This document shows positions 41,968 through 53,417 of a stretch of 64,000 nucleotides of DNA, piece after piece. The notes under the pieces are model-generated. The model had not been told where the DNA came from. It did not search any database and saw only the letters and a list, made by a program, of their open reading frames with translations. Made by a program: the position numbers and the translations under genes. How positions within the stretch are numbered: the stretch's first letter is position 1; every line of letters begins with the position of its first letter. This DNA is from Platanthera guangdongensis (Eukaryota; Streptophyta; Magnoliopsida; Asparagales; Orchidaceae), in the NCBI GenBank assembly GCA_039583875.1, contig CM077151.1:112424609-112488608 (forward strand). Reading direction: 5' to 3'.

Positions 41968-42954
41968 GGTGCTTGCTAAAAACTTTTTACAACTGTTGTT
42001 GTATTCCTAAGTGAACAGGGAAGCAAATGAAATACAACAAACACAGCAACTATCTAATTACAAAGCAATCACAGGACAATCACAAACTACAACAAGAAAA
42101 CAAGAGAAAATAAGCAATCAGATGACACAAGGAGCTATAGTGGTTCCCCAACCAATCTGGGTACATCCACTCTTCTACCACCCTAGGTAGGAATCCACTG
42201 CAGGATGAGTTGATCAGGTGTCCTGGTCACCAATGAGCTTTTGATAAGGTACTCAAAAACCAAACGAGATTTTTTGATCAGGTGTCTTGCCACCACTGAG
42301 TTTTGATAAGCTCTAAGAAACCAACACAAACGTTTGAAGGGAGTTTGATAAACCCTTTACAGAGAGAGAGAGAGAGAGATGGATGAGATGATCTTCTCTG
42401 TCAACAATCAGAGAGAAGATAGTGGATGTTGTCAAAGCTCCCCCTGAGATCTATAGTTGTTCAGGAAGTGAAGCTTTGCAGTAGGGTGATAGGCCTTCAG
42501 AAGATTTGATCTCCAACAAAAGATGATTCCAGCAGCAACTGAAATGTGTGGTGTCTGGAGTCTTGAATGATAATGGCCTTTGAACACTGGAGTCAAAAGG
42601 GATCTAGAAATTTCAGAATATTGATCTCCTTCAGTGATGTGTGTTCCTATATGACTTCTGTCTGTGAATATCTGCAACTCTTTCTCTTTTTTTTGTTGTA
42701 ATAGTTGTTGTTGTTTTCCAGCAGAATATGAATAAATATTTTATTCCTTAGATTTGAATAGACTGATTCTCTGTCCAAGATAGCCGTTAGCCTGTCATAA
42801 CTGACTTCCTTAATTGCATTTTGTCTTCTGGAGGAAAGTCCAATAAAACATTCCTTTGAAAATCCCTTGAAACTTGCTCCAGATTAATTGAAACGGCTAC
42901 AAGATCCTTGACATAAATGCTGAGAATAATTTCATAACTGTCTGAATTTGAATC

Positions 42955-43262
42955 TTGAAAAACGTCGATCTCTCCAGAAAAACATCGATTTGAGCTCAAC
43001 TATCGTTGAACTGAGCTCAGAGACTGGACTTAGACAGAAACAGAAAGCGTCGATCTGAGCTCAACTATCGTCGAACTGAGCTCATAGATAGGGAAACAAA
43101 CAAAAGACAGGAACATCGATCTGAGCTCGAAGATCGTCGAATGGAGTTCGACGACTCGTTTAAGTTGAGCTCAGAGATTGTCGAATGGAGTTCGACGATT
43201 CGTCGAGGTGAGCTCAGAGATCGTCGAATGGAGTTCGACGATTCGTAGTCCTAAGCTCGACG
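42955..43262. repeat. TCGACGA/GAGCTC array in U3 of element E LTR
   Basis: Repeats of ATCGTCGAATGGAGTTCGACGA, CATCGATCTGAGCTC and AACTATCGTCGAACTGAGCTC, in pairs 40-60 bp apart. They lie about 180-490 bp from the LTR start in element sense. Confidence 0.85.
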
Positions 43263-43445
43263 AAATGACTTAGTCTCCTGAACTGAAATATCTGGTCTTG
43301 AGGGTCTTGAGGGCAGCTTTCAAACCTAAATACAAACACTTAGACTCAGTTCTAATTAACCTTTAGATCTATACAAGGAGGTCAAAACAGATTTCCTAAA
43401 GGACATAGTGATCCTTGCCCAAATCAATAATAGGGTGTTCCAACA

Positions 43446-43462
43446 ATCTCCCCCTATTTGGG
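43446..43462 (-). promoter_or_regulatory. Element E polypurine tract
   Basis: The minus strand reads CCCAAATAGGGGGAGAT, directly before the 3' LTR. Confidence 0.85.
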
Positions 43463-43600
43463 TTAAGATTACTATTTACAGATATTGGAAAAATAAAAAC
43501 ATTCAATGCATAAATATAACAAAAACAAAGAAAAAACATTGCAGAAACCCAGATATTATCACAGATAGTCAGAAAACACATTTACTGTTATCTTACAGAA

Positions 43601-44361
43601 TCATTCCTTTTCCTTGCTCTTTATGAGAACTATTTCTCTATTGGGGTTGAGAGCTTTTTTCTTGGATCTTCTGTCATCAGCTGCACCTAGAGAAGTTTGA
43701 TGTTTTGGCCTGGGGACTACAGCTTCTGGGTACAGCTTCATATAACTTTCTGAATCAAAGAATTTGTTGGAAGAGTATCTCTCAAGTTCTTTCTTTCTTT
43801 GATCTGATAGAGTAGTGATATTTGATTTATCTTTTCCTTATTCTCTAGCCTTCTTGATTTGGTCTAGTGCAGCCGACTATTTCATTCTGGCAGTCCATGA
43901 AGTGGGATTATTTTCTGGGTCTTCAAATGGAATAGGAGGCTCATATCTGTTTGAAGAATTATCAGGAGGAGCTCTGAAAGAGACTAGATCTTTAAGCTTA
44001 TAAGGGAAGGAACCAGAAGTAGTATCAGAGGGACCTTGTCCTTCCCTTTGATAAGGATGTTGCCTGGAATACACTCTGAGTCCTCTTTGATTTCCTTTGT
44101 ACTGTCCTCTTCTGGACTGATAACCTCTAGACTGATTTCCTCTTTGCTGAGGTCTTCTTGAAATTGATATGAAGTTTGGCTTCTAGCAGTAGATTGAGAG
44201 GCTGAACTTCCACCTGCACCTGCATCAGGTGAAGGAGGAGGAGGAGGAGGATTGAAATGAGATGATCCTTTGTCATATTTCCTTTTCTTCTTCATGACTT
44301 TCAGCTGATTCCTGCAGTACTGCATCCATGGTTCTGTAATAGGGAAATCATACAATGTATA
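43601..44361 (-). pseudogene. Element E ORF3, C-terminal part
   Basis: Continues from 57494 across element D. MQYCRNQLKVMKKKRKYDKG leads to a Pro run (FNPPPPPPSPDAGAGGSSAS), as in B's ORF3. After a frame change, YMKLYPEAVVPRP and NPNREIVLIKSKEKE match B's C-terminus. Stop at 43601-43603. Several shifts. Confidence 0.75.
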
Positions 44362-45114
44362 TGTTGATGCACGAAAGCACAAGGGGGGTCGAGCACCACC
44401 AACTAATGGTTCGAACACCGGGGAATAGAGAGACTACGAGTAGTGATCTACTAAGCGGATGAGGGCAGGAAGAACAGCACGGCCGTGAACCACGACAACA
44501 ACAGACTTCGCCCGTCGCGGCCTGAATGCCTCTCTTGCGACGGGCTTTCCCTTGATTGAAGAAAGGCTTGGTTACAAGTGAAAGGAAAAGGTGGACAAGA
44601 GCAGAGCGAGGAGGAGTCCGCAACTCATAAGATTCAAGTCCGCAGCCTGTAACAAGTAGGCTCCTGGGTCCGAGTCAGCGTGCCTCGGGTGCACCACCTC
44701 CCCCATATTTATAGGATAGGGGGCCTGCCCAAACGGGCAGTGATAAAATAACCGGCTGCCCGGGGTACAGGAGAACCGGGCAGCGGTGACGGGAAGCAAA
44801 AAGAAAGAACAAGTCAGTCCGCTCAGAAGGGGCAGACTGGGCTCGCGAACTGGAGCTTCCACTACTGCTGGGCGCGATCCTGCTGGAGGGCGGCGGCCTG
44901 GCCGGACGAGACTCTGCGTCTGCCGCGGTAGAGAATCCGATATCCCAAGTCATGGCGGACTGAGCGAACAGGTACTTGCATCCGCTGCTGGGGGACCATC
45001 CTTGGTGTCCGATTGGTGACCTTGCCGGACTGGGCGGACTGACAAATAGAGTCCGCGCGTGTTGAAAGGGGGGTTTTGGCATCTTGTAGGGTGTTGCGGA
45101 CTGAGGGGTTAACA
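44362..45114 (-). repeat. Element D 3' LTR (753 bp)
   Basis: Plus-strand ends TGTTGATGCACG and ..GAGGGGTTAACA, with TGTT/AACA inverted ends. TATTTATA at 44706-44713 is the TATA box on the minus strand. At least seven GCGGACT/AGTCCGC copies. Confidence 0.93.
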
Positions 45115-45203
45115 TAATCCCCGCACATTATCAAGTTTCCAGAAAACTTCGAAAATGTTTTCTTAACCGCCGAGTCCGCAAGCCTCGAAAATGCCGCCAG
45201 CGC

Positions 45204-45211
45204 TATAAATA
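45204..45211 (+). promoter_or_regulatory. TATA box of first antisense gene in D
   Basis: GCGCTATAAATATGGC, 47 bp upstream of the ATG at 45251 and within 100 bp of the LTR, on the strand opposite to pol. Confidence 0.6.
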
Positions 45212-45250
45212 TGGCTGGAGGGCCTGGAACTGTTGAGAATCCCGATCGAC

Positions 45251-47269
45251 ATGGGGCGCTACTCACCACTTGCGGTCTCCACTTTCCAGTCCGGCATGGC
45301 AAGGCTTGGAGCTTTCTTCTCTAGTCTTACTACAAAAGGCGACTCAGCGCTGACAATGCCTATGAAGACCAAGAAGATAATAAAGAGGCCGGCAAGAAAG
45401 GATCCTCTCCGCCCTACAGGAGAGAGTTCCCACAGCCAAAAGCCTGCGGAGAAAGCAGTCTGCCGTGCCGATATATCTGCTCGCGAGGATGCCGCAGTCG
45501 ACGCTGAACCACTGAGAAGTGAAAAGATGGTGACCCTGTCGGACTCTGCCCCTTCCCAGAAAACTGCAACCTCGGCTGACACCGTTGGTGAACACATTGA
45601 GGCTGACATATCTTCACCCAATGTCCAGGTGCCCATTTTTAACTTGGATGAAGAAGATAGGCGGACTGAGGGAGAAGACGATGAGCCCTCAAAGGCATTG
45701 ATTGTTTTGAACCCCGAGGCTGTCCGCGAAAGCCAGCCCGACTTAGGGGCGTCCGCTGCGGATTCTGCTGAGAAGACGGCTAAAAGAAAGAAAAGGAAGA
45801 GGGACGGGGCGACCGTTGCCGAGCGGGTTGAGAAGAAACTGTGTACGATGAAGGAGAAAAATGTCTCCAAGCGGACTGGGGATGCGGACTTACAATACAG
45901 ACCGCGCGACAAATAAGTTCCTGACAGCGATCTGATCACACTGGAAGCACAAATCCATGGAGACAATTCCCTCTCCACGGTCAGTCTAACCACTGATGAG
46001 ATGCTTGACTCTGTAGACGTCAACGAAATATATCTAATCAACGAATCCCTGCTGATTGTACTGCAGCAATCTGAGGCGGAAAACACTGGGAAAAAAGATA
46101 GCGAACTCCCTTCTTTGTCCACTGCGGAGGAAGAAGAGAGGGAGAGGTTGAAGCAGAAGATTGAGGAGCAGAAGAAACAAATTGTTGCTCATATTGCTGC
46201 GATGGGGGCGGCCTCGAAGCAGGTCGCGGTGGACAAAACCGCGGAGGATCTGCGGATTGCTGCGGAGCTACTGCGGTCAGGTAAACTTCAACCGGCGCCT
46301 AAATACTTTAAGCAAAGTGGCTTTACAGGTCGCCGCCGCAGACGTCAAGACCAATCAAAATCATCACCGAGACGGACGATATTATGGTTTCAACAAGTTT
46401 GGCTGCTGAGAAAAGAGCAAGGGTTCATCGCGAATGGAAGAAGCGGTTAAGCTCCTTTGACCCGGAGCGGGCAAGGCGGCCAATCATCTTCGATAGTCGG
46501 CAACACGCTGCTGCTATGTCTAAAAGTGATCTTTTATCCTTTCTTTGCGTCTGCCGCGAACTGACTTTGAATGAAGAAGACTTTCTATCTTGCAGGTAGA
46601 AAATCGCCGCCGGGCTCCATTGAGAGTGGCGAGTTCGTGGTTATGCCGAATACTGGTGCTGACGCGGTCTCGCATGAGGAATCCGCGGGGGATGAGCCGC
46701 CCAGCCTGAACATGATTAAAAAGTTAGAAAAGAAATTCCAAGCTAAAATGCAATGTGTTAAAGCTGAGTTAGAGAGGTCAGAGGAGCGCGAGAGGGCGTC
46801 CACGGCGCGTGAGAAAGCATCCGCAAAGCGCGAGAAATCCCTAAAAGACCAAATCGCCAGCATCTCGAGGGCGCTGGAGAGGTCTGAAAGGGAGAAGAAG
46901 AGGCTCGTGGATGATGTCTGATACTATAAGGGCAAGCACTTGGCATTAGTGCGCGAAGAAAAGGTGAAGCGGGCTGCTGAGGTTGCTGAGCAGAGGCCGC
47001 GATTGCCAGATCGCGCTGCTCCAGAGATCGCCGCACCGACAGGCGGTGTCTAGCAGGCTGCGGATGAGGAGCCGAGGCCGGCAAAGGAGCCAATGGTGCC
47101 CCTCGGTCGGGTAGACCGGGAAGCTGCCCATATGCACCGGACCATAAATGTTATTCATCATCACCTCTGCCGCATGTACAGCGAGATTCTTCAGATAAGC
47201 GACCAAGCAGCTCACTTATGCAGAGATAGGGCGGAAAGGCCGGCGCGGACCGAGACTAGGGATCGCTGA
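45251..47269 (+). pseudogene. First antisense gene of D (nuclear-signal, coiled-coil protein)
   Basis: ATG at 45251 (MGRYSPLAVSTFQSG) follows the TATA box. The N-terminal half is charged and disordered, with KRKKRKRD as a nuclear signal. Then comes a coiled coil (EEEERERLKQKIEEQKKQIV). A GTGATC donor at 46526 and TTGCAG acceptor ending at 46595 remove a 70-bp intron and join SK to RKSPPGS in frame. The second exon has another coiled coil (REKASAKREKSLKDQI) and a His-rich tail. Stops at 45914 and 46919, a third near 47051, and a frameshift near 46330-46380 disable it. No family recognised. It may be a gene distinct from the one below, since each has its own TATA box. Confidence 0.55.
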
Positions 47270-47724
47270 GTCCGCGATGCCACGAGCTTTTATTTGTTTA
47301 ATTGTATAATTATTTGTATAATTGTGTTTCAAACAACGCTATGTTGTAATTGAACTCTGTTGCGATCTGTGCGGACTCAGATTATATATCCGCAAATTAT
47401 GTAGCTTAATCCTTGGCGTGATCTGTGGCGAATTGTGCGGACTAATGCTGTGTCCGCTTCTCGTTAACTTCTGCAGGTGGGAAAATTTGCGAGCTAGGCG
47501 GACTGAAATTGTGTCCGCCTCTTATGACATGCCGGGAGGAAAAAGCGCGATCTGGGCGGACAACAAATTGTGTCGGCCACAACATTTTTGCTTTGAAATT
47601 TCCTTGGCATGTGAATCGGTGTGTAGCCGCGTTATTGTTTTGCTGTGCTTTAATTTTTTGCGGACTGTGCGGATTGAATCTGCGAGCTGTGCGGCCTGGT
47701 CAAAAAGCTGTCAGACCCTTTGGC
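47270..47724. other. Intergenic promoter region between the two antisense genes
   Basis: No ORF. Several spaced GCGGACT or TGTCCGC motifs (near 47366, 47442, 47500, 47520, 47660) lie upstream of the second TATA box. Confidence 0.6.
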
Positions 47725-47732
47725 TATAAATA
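47725..47732 (+). promoter_or_regulatory. TATA box of second antisense gene in D
   Basis: GGCTATAAATAGGGCC, a near-consensus plant TATA box 71 bp before the ATG at 47796, with a CT-rich likely start region at about 47750. Confidence 0.7.
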
Positions 47733-47795
47733 GGGCCTTCCGCTCTCTTCTATGCAGGAAACAGCGGAAGTAAAAGGACCCCTGCGGCCTGCAAA

Positions 47796-49647
47796 ATGGT
47801 GTCCGCGCATACTGATGCTGCTGTCGCCTTCCACTCCGCCGACCACCGGAAATGCACATTGACAGAGGCCGACCTGGGGGCCTTTATCGAGAAGAAGATG
47901 GCGAACTCGAATATCCTTGTCCGCCTTCCCGCCCATCAAGAAAGGCTAAACTTCTCAACCGCGACCCAGATCGCCATCCCAGTGGACCACTTTGATAGCG
48001 GGTTCAAGTTTCCGCTTCTATGGGAACTCGCCGCCATCTTTGAGCACTATGGAATGGTGCCTGACCAGCTTGCGCCGAATACACTCGCTCCGATCTGCAG
48101 CTTTATCTGCTATTTGCGATCTGAAAAGATCGCTTTTTCGATGAATGTCTTCCGCAAGAAATTCTCTGTCCGCTCCATAACCGCTTCTGGAGGCCGCCCC
48201 TACAAGGGGTTGATATACTTCTACTGCAGGGGGATGAAGGTTGTGGGCCTTCCCAACAAAATCTACAACTGGACCTCTAGGTTCCTGATCTTTGAGGGCG
48301 ACCTAGGGTTCGCGCATACCTATCCGCAGGTGCGCGCGGACTCCGCCTTCAAAAGCGTGCAGCTGGATGACTTGGAATCCGCCATTGTCGAGTTCTTGGC
48401 TAATGCCAGGCTCGACATCGAGCATTACATTCCGCTATTGGCGAGCTTAGCGGACGTCATTCCTGAAGAGAGTAAGTAGCTTCCGAACTCAGCTTTTGCA
48501 TCCGCCGCGACCTTGGTGTTTAACCCATTTGTTTTTTTGCAGTGACCTTGGAGGTAACCGCCAACTTGCCGCAGACGCCTAGCGGCTTTGTCCCTACACA
48601 GAAGGAGAAGAAAGAAGCAGTCGTAAGGAAGAGAAAGGAGGAAGGGGATCCCACGGCGGATTACTCTTCCTCTGAAAGCTTCTCCATGAGCGGCTTTGGA
48701 ATCAGCCAGAAGGATCTTAGGGGGAACCCTATAGTCCACTGGCATAGCAAGAACAAACACGTCCGCCTATCCATCGCGCTCCCTTCGTGGAAGATTCCGC
48801 GGATAACTCGCCACGCCCATATTGCGATCTCCGCGCTCTACGGAAAGCGCAACTTGAGCGACCTTAAGAAGGTGCCCGCCGTCGACCTCCCTCTGCTAGC
48901 CTCTCAGGCTGCTGCGAACAGTGTGGTGACGAACCACTATGTTGCCACCCTGGCCAGAGACCTATTGAGGCAGAATGAACAGCTTCAAAAAGATAATATG
49001 GCGCTAAAGGAGAGGAATGCGCGGTTGGGAAAAAGGGTTGCTCAGCAAAGAGAAGAGCTTGGGGTGAGTTGATTTTACAGCGGCCTTAATTTGCTATCCG
49101 TCGCAATCTGTTTGACGTTTGCTTTTGTTTTGCGCAGGTCGCCTATGATTTAGAAAACAACAGCTTCCAGGCCGCCATGCTCCCTTTCGTGAAGAAGACC
49201 GTCGAGGTCGCCGTTGAGCGACTTGTCCGCGACGGCTTTACAAAGGAGGGAGTGGATGGCGTCCCTTTCTTGGAGCTCTTCCCTGAGCTGGCACCACATG
49301 TCGCGGCGATGGAGCGGGCTAAGAAAGGCAAGGACATCATTGAGGAAGAAGACGAGGAAGTAGAGGAAGAAGAAGAAGAAGGCGAAGAAGAAGACAGAGG
49401 GCACGACGAAGGGCAAAGCGCCAAGGAAAAAGCGGACAACGCCGCCTCGAGCCAGCGAGTAGGGGAACTGTCTGCCGAGTCCGACACCTCTGCATCCCCC
49501 TCTACTACCGGGAGCTCGCATAGCGGGTCCGCCTCAAGTACAGGATCAGATAGCAGCAGAAGCGGCTCGGGGGGCTACTCTCCAGAAGTCGACATTGTTG
49601 GCGAAGGACCTGCACCTCCAGAAAGGAAACAAAAGACTATAGATTGA
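47796..49647 (+). CDS. Second antisense gene of D: putative gypsy-type transposon domain protein (three exons)
   Basis: Exons 47796-48471, 48543-49063 and 49138-49647 are joined by GTAAGT..TTGCAG and GTGAGT..GCGCAG introns of 71 and 74 bp. The result is one frame of 568 residues without a stop. Residues about 50-150 (FKFPLLWELAAIFEHYGMVP, LAPICSFICYL, GLIYFYCRGMKVVGLP) match the layout of the putative gypsy type transposon domain found in plant Tat elements. The middle part ends in a coiled coil. The C-terminus is highly acidic (EEEDEEVEEEEEEGEEE) then Ser/Gly-rich. This is the only gene in the window whose whole frame looks intact. Function is unknown; antisense orientation with its own promoter suggests expression independent of the LTR. 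Confidence 0.75.
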
Positions 49648-50130
49648 TTAATGCACTTTTATCTTTTTTGGTTTTTGTAAATTGGGCGGACGCAAGATCG
49701 CAGTCCGCCGAACATATAGAAAGATGTAAAGAATTTTTGATGAAATAGAAAGAAAGGATATTTTTGCATGTGTGCTTCTTGCAATGTTCTTTTTCCACGC
49801 TCACCGCACCGACACTTAGCAGTCCGCACGATACGCTGATAAATCTGAGCTTTTAAACTTGCTGATTAGAGACAATTATTGTCCGTCATTGGAATGAGAA
49901 GAAATTGTCAGGCGGACTCTGTTGAGTTCCAATTGCAGTCTGCACGACACTAAGATCATTTATAATGAGTCTTGCTGATTAGAGAATTCAACTTATCAAT
50001 CCATTCAATATCCGCCTTCAAAAATGACGAAAATAGCCAGCTGATAACAATGATAGGTGGTACTTCATTGAGTTCTAGTAGAGTCCGCAATTCTCTTTAT
50101 TAACAAATTATAATATATGAAAACCATTCG
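49648..50130. other. 3' flank of second antisense gene
   Basis: AT-rich, no ORF; GCGGACT/AGTCCGC motifs near 49702, 49819, 49912 and 50091. Confidence 0.5.
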
Positions 50131-50562
50131 GCGGACTGAGCGGATAGAGAAAACCAGTCCGCTCATAATAGAAATGATCTATAGCTTGCGACCAGGTGGG
50201 CAGGTGAGCCAGAGCGGCATACTTTCCTCACCGGGCTACAAGCTATAAAATCAACCCAAACAGGCGGACTGAGCGGATAGAGAAAACCAGTCCGCCAAAG
50301 ATAGAAATGACCAGCTTGCGACCCGGTGGGCAGGTGCACATGGCATTGCTTTCCTCACCAGGCAACAGGCTATATGATCAACCCAAAGAATCTAGCGGAC
50401 TGAGCGAATAGAGAAAACCAATCCGCTCATAATAGAAGAAATGATTTATAGCTTGCGACCAGGTGGGCAGGTGAGCCGGAGTGGCATACTTTCCTCATCG
50501 GGCTACAAGCTATAAAGTCAACCCAAACAGGCGGACTGAGCGGATAGCGAAAACTAGTCCGC
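50131..50562. repeat. 131-136-bp tandem array in 3' region of D
   Basis: Units start at 50131, 50264, 50395 and 50531 (partial). Each begins GCGGACTGAGCGGATAGAG and has AGTCCGC about 20 bp later, forming a 7-bp stem. AGCTTGCGACC..GTGGGCAGGTG and CTTTCCTCACC follow. Same location as the 145-bp array of A but unrelated sequence. Confidence 0.9.
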
Positions 50563-51257
50563 ACATAATTCCCTGCGAAGAGCAAGATGCTCACTTGGCG
50601 GAACGGTTCCCTGCCCTCTTGCCTGGAGTACAGTCTAAGTTGTGGGTCTCTTGTAGGCACTGCTCGAGGGTACCATGGAGTGTTCGAGGGTTACAAGCTA
50701 AGATGACCCGCGGGCAGGTGAGCCGGAACGACATACTTTCCTCACGCGATCATCGAAGTTGTAACGATATCCCTAATGCGGCATGGTAGATCTTTACTCC
50801 CACCCATCCCTCCATAATGCCGAGGTGGGGTCAGGTACTTGCCGGGATCCGAAGTCCAGAATCCAACCGCACTAGAGCCTGCAAGCTCCCACTACACGGT
50901 GCGAAATCTCCTCGCAACACGTGGTATTTGTGGTGTTACTCTAATGACAACAGCTCTAGGGGAGGTCTTGCTGAACTCGGCGATGTCTCCTGGTATCAGG
51001 GAACCGCTATAGGTATTTGGGAGAGAGAGAGAAAACACTAGAAAAAAGTGTCAGTATGGATCCTTTGATTAATAAAATGTATTTGCAAAGCAAACATAAT
51101 AAAGAAAAGGGAGTTCAAGCGCAGAACTGTTTTTGGAATCTTTCTTAGCGTTTCATCTGTTATGATTACATAGACAAAACACTTGAAGAAGTGTTAGCAG
51201 ACAGTTTCTATTCATAATAACTCTTGAAGAGGATACACAAAGTAGAGAAAAGGAGGT
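50563..51257. other. Remaining 3' region of D
   Basis: No gene or clear repeat. A diverged fragment with GGGCAGGTGAGCCGGA and CTTTCCTCAC (about 50713-50745) looks like a remnant repeat unit. Confidence 0.5.
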
Positions 51258-52469
51258 TCAAGAATACAACCGTCTGAGATCTTCCCCACTCCATGTGTGT
51301 GGTATATCCTCTCCTTCGTATGTCTGCAAGCGGTAAGCGCCGCTCTTTAACGCTTCTTTGATAACAAAAGGGTCGGCCCAATTTGGATTAAGCTTTCCAA
51401 TTGAACCAGCTCTTGCAGCAGCATCAATCTTCTTCAGAACTAGATCTCCCAATTGGAAGTGTTTGATCCTCACGTTTTGATCAAAGTAGCGGGCCATCCT
51501 TCTTTTGACCTCCTCCTTCCTTATGGCTGCTTGATCTTTGAAGGCCTCGATGTGTTCCAAGCTGAACCTCATCTCTTCATTATTCAACTCAAGCCAGTCC
51601 TCAACGCCTTCTCTTGCAAGCAGAACCCTGGGTGACGGGACTTCAAACTCAACTGGAATAAGTGCTTCTGAGCCATGAGAAAGTTTGAATGGAGTCTCCC
51701 CAGTCGCCCTTGAGATTCTATACTTTCTTTTTGAGAAAATTGAGGATCTGCTTGTTGGCTTCTTCTACTTGGCCATTGCTTCTGGGATGATGAACTGATG
51801 CAAAACGCAGCTCTGTTCCGATCTGCCTGAAAAAGTTTATCATTTCTGAGTTGTTGAATTGCGTCCCATTATCAGTGATTATAGCCATTGGAATTCTATG
51901 TCGGCAGACAACCTCCCCCCAAATGAAGTTTTTGACGACCTGAGTAGTTGTCTTAGCCAATGCCTTGGCTTCGATCCACTTGCTGAAGTAGTCGATCATT
52001 ACGATGATGAAACGCCGCTGACTGCTTGCCATGGGAAAAGGACCGAGGAGGTCCATTCCACAAACTACGAAGGGCGAAGGAGTTGCGATCGATCTGAGGG
52101 ACTGAGCTGCTTGGTGCTGAAGTGGAGCAAACTCTGGCATTGAACGCACTTTCTTGCATAGACCTCAGAGTCTTTCTTCATAGTGGGCCAGAAATATCCT
52201 TGCCGCAGGATTCGTTTTTCAAGAGTTCTTGCTCCCGAGTGGCTTCCACACTCTCCTGAATGAACCTCTTGCAAAACAGTGAAAGCTTCTTCTTCTGAAA
52301 CACACCGGGCCATGGTAGAGAGGAAGGTTTTTCTGTAAAGAACTCCCGCCACTAGGAAGTATTGAGCTGTCTTTATTCTGAACTTTTTCTTATCTTTGAC
52401 TGTATGATGATAATCTCCCGTTGACAGGTAGATGATGAATGGGTCCATCCAAGAGGTACGTTGGTCCAC
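51258..52469 (-). pseudogene. Element D integrase
   Basis: N-terminal zinc region (CQSLLHFS and H..H in LQEVHSGECGSHSGARTL), core Asp in MIDYFSKWIEAKAL and ITDNGTQFNNSE, Glu in SNGQVEEANKQIL. After FLKKKV there is a stop and a deletion of part of the usual WALRTTP segment; ATGETPFKLSHG resumes in another frame. The C-terminal segment (51587-51258) has GDLVLKKIDAAARAGSIGKL and HTWSGEDLRRLYS. A frame change lies near 52100. Confidence 0.88.
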
Positions 52470-53417
52470 TTACATCAAATCTCCTTCCACCACTGCCGGG
52501 CGGAAGAGCTCGGAAGTTGTTCCTCCTGAAGGCATCCCATACTTGGAAAGAAAATCTGCCTCCTCATTTTCTGCTCTGGGGATGTGCTCGATGGTAAAGC
52601 TCTTGAACCTGCCGACTTCTACCTTCAAAAGAGCTAGATATTTCTTCAAGATCGGCTCTCTTGTTTCGAAGTTACCGAGGACTTGTGACGCCATTACCAG
52701 AGAATCAGTTTTGATATGAACATGATCGATTCCGAGTTCTCTTACAAGCCTCAAGCCTGCTAGCAAAGATTCATACTCGGCCTGATTGTTGGTTACTAGA
52801 AAGTAAAATTTGATGGCCTGCTCCAATTTGACTCCGTTTGGATTGATGAGAACCACTCCTGCTCCAGAAGAACTTCTGCCTGAGGCACTATCAACGTAGA
52901 TGGTCCAAGCCAAAGGTGACCTTTCTGCTCGATCGGAACTGGACTCTGGCATGTCAATTAGAAAATCTGCTAGGACCTGAGTTTTAATGGCTGTCTTGGG
53001 CACATAAGAGATTTCAAATTCACTCAACTCTATTGCCCACTTAGCTAGTCTGCCGGAATGTTCTGGTTTTTCCAACACACCCTTCAAAGGCTGATCGGTG
53101 ACGACTTGAATTGAATGTTCTTGGAAGTACGGACGGAGCCGACGAGCTGACATGACTAGCGCCAAGGCTAATTTCTCCAAGATTGGATACCGTGTCTCAA
53201 CACTCTTCAGGATATGGCTAACATAGTAAATTGGGAATTTCTTTCTGCTCTCTTCCCGAAGAAGAATGGAGCTGACGGCCTCAGGGCCAACCCCTAGGTG
53301 TAAGAAAAGAATCTCTCCTGGCCGGGGACTCTGAAGCAGGGGTGTTGAGGTCAGTTGCATCTTCAAATGCTCAAAAGCTTGGGAGCATTCTTCTGTCCAC
53401 TCAAACTTGGATGCTCC
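52470..53417 (-). pseudogene. Element D connection region and RNase H
   Basis: YYVSHILKSVETRYPILEKL, VVTDQPLKGVL, then RNase H with WTIYVDSASGRSSSG, NNQAEYESLLAGL, IKTDSLVMASQVLG and IPRAENEEADFLSKYG; all four acidic positions present. Bounded by a TAG upstream (after FFKTL) and a TAA downstream. 298 residues are open between these stops. Confidence 0.88.

Larger units (their letters stand above)
41908..43445 (-). repeat. Element E 3' LTR (about 1.54 kb)
   Basis: The minus strand starts TGTTGGAACACC after the PPT. The other end, near AGGTTAGACC, is set by loss of F coding and similarity to B's LTR end. It carries a TCGACGA array in U3, an (AG)n microsatellite at 42361-42380, TGATCAGGTG repeats and the poly-G hairpin. 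Confidence 0.75.

Noticed and set aside
45259..46122. 287-residue minus-strand ORF opposite the first antisense gene of D
   Set aside because: Ser-rich shadow; the plus strand has the TATA box, ATG context, intron and nuclear signal.
46281..46328. 48-bp intron in the first antisense gene (GTAAAC..TTACAG)
   Set aside because: Shorter than usual plant introns, and removing it does not repair the nearby frame change.
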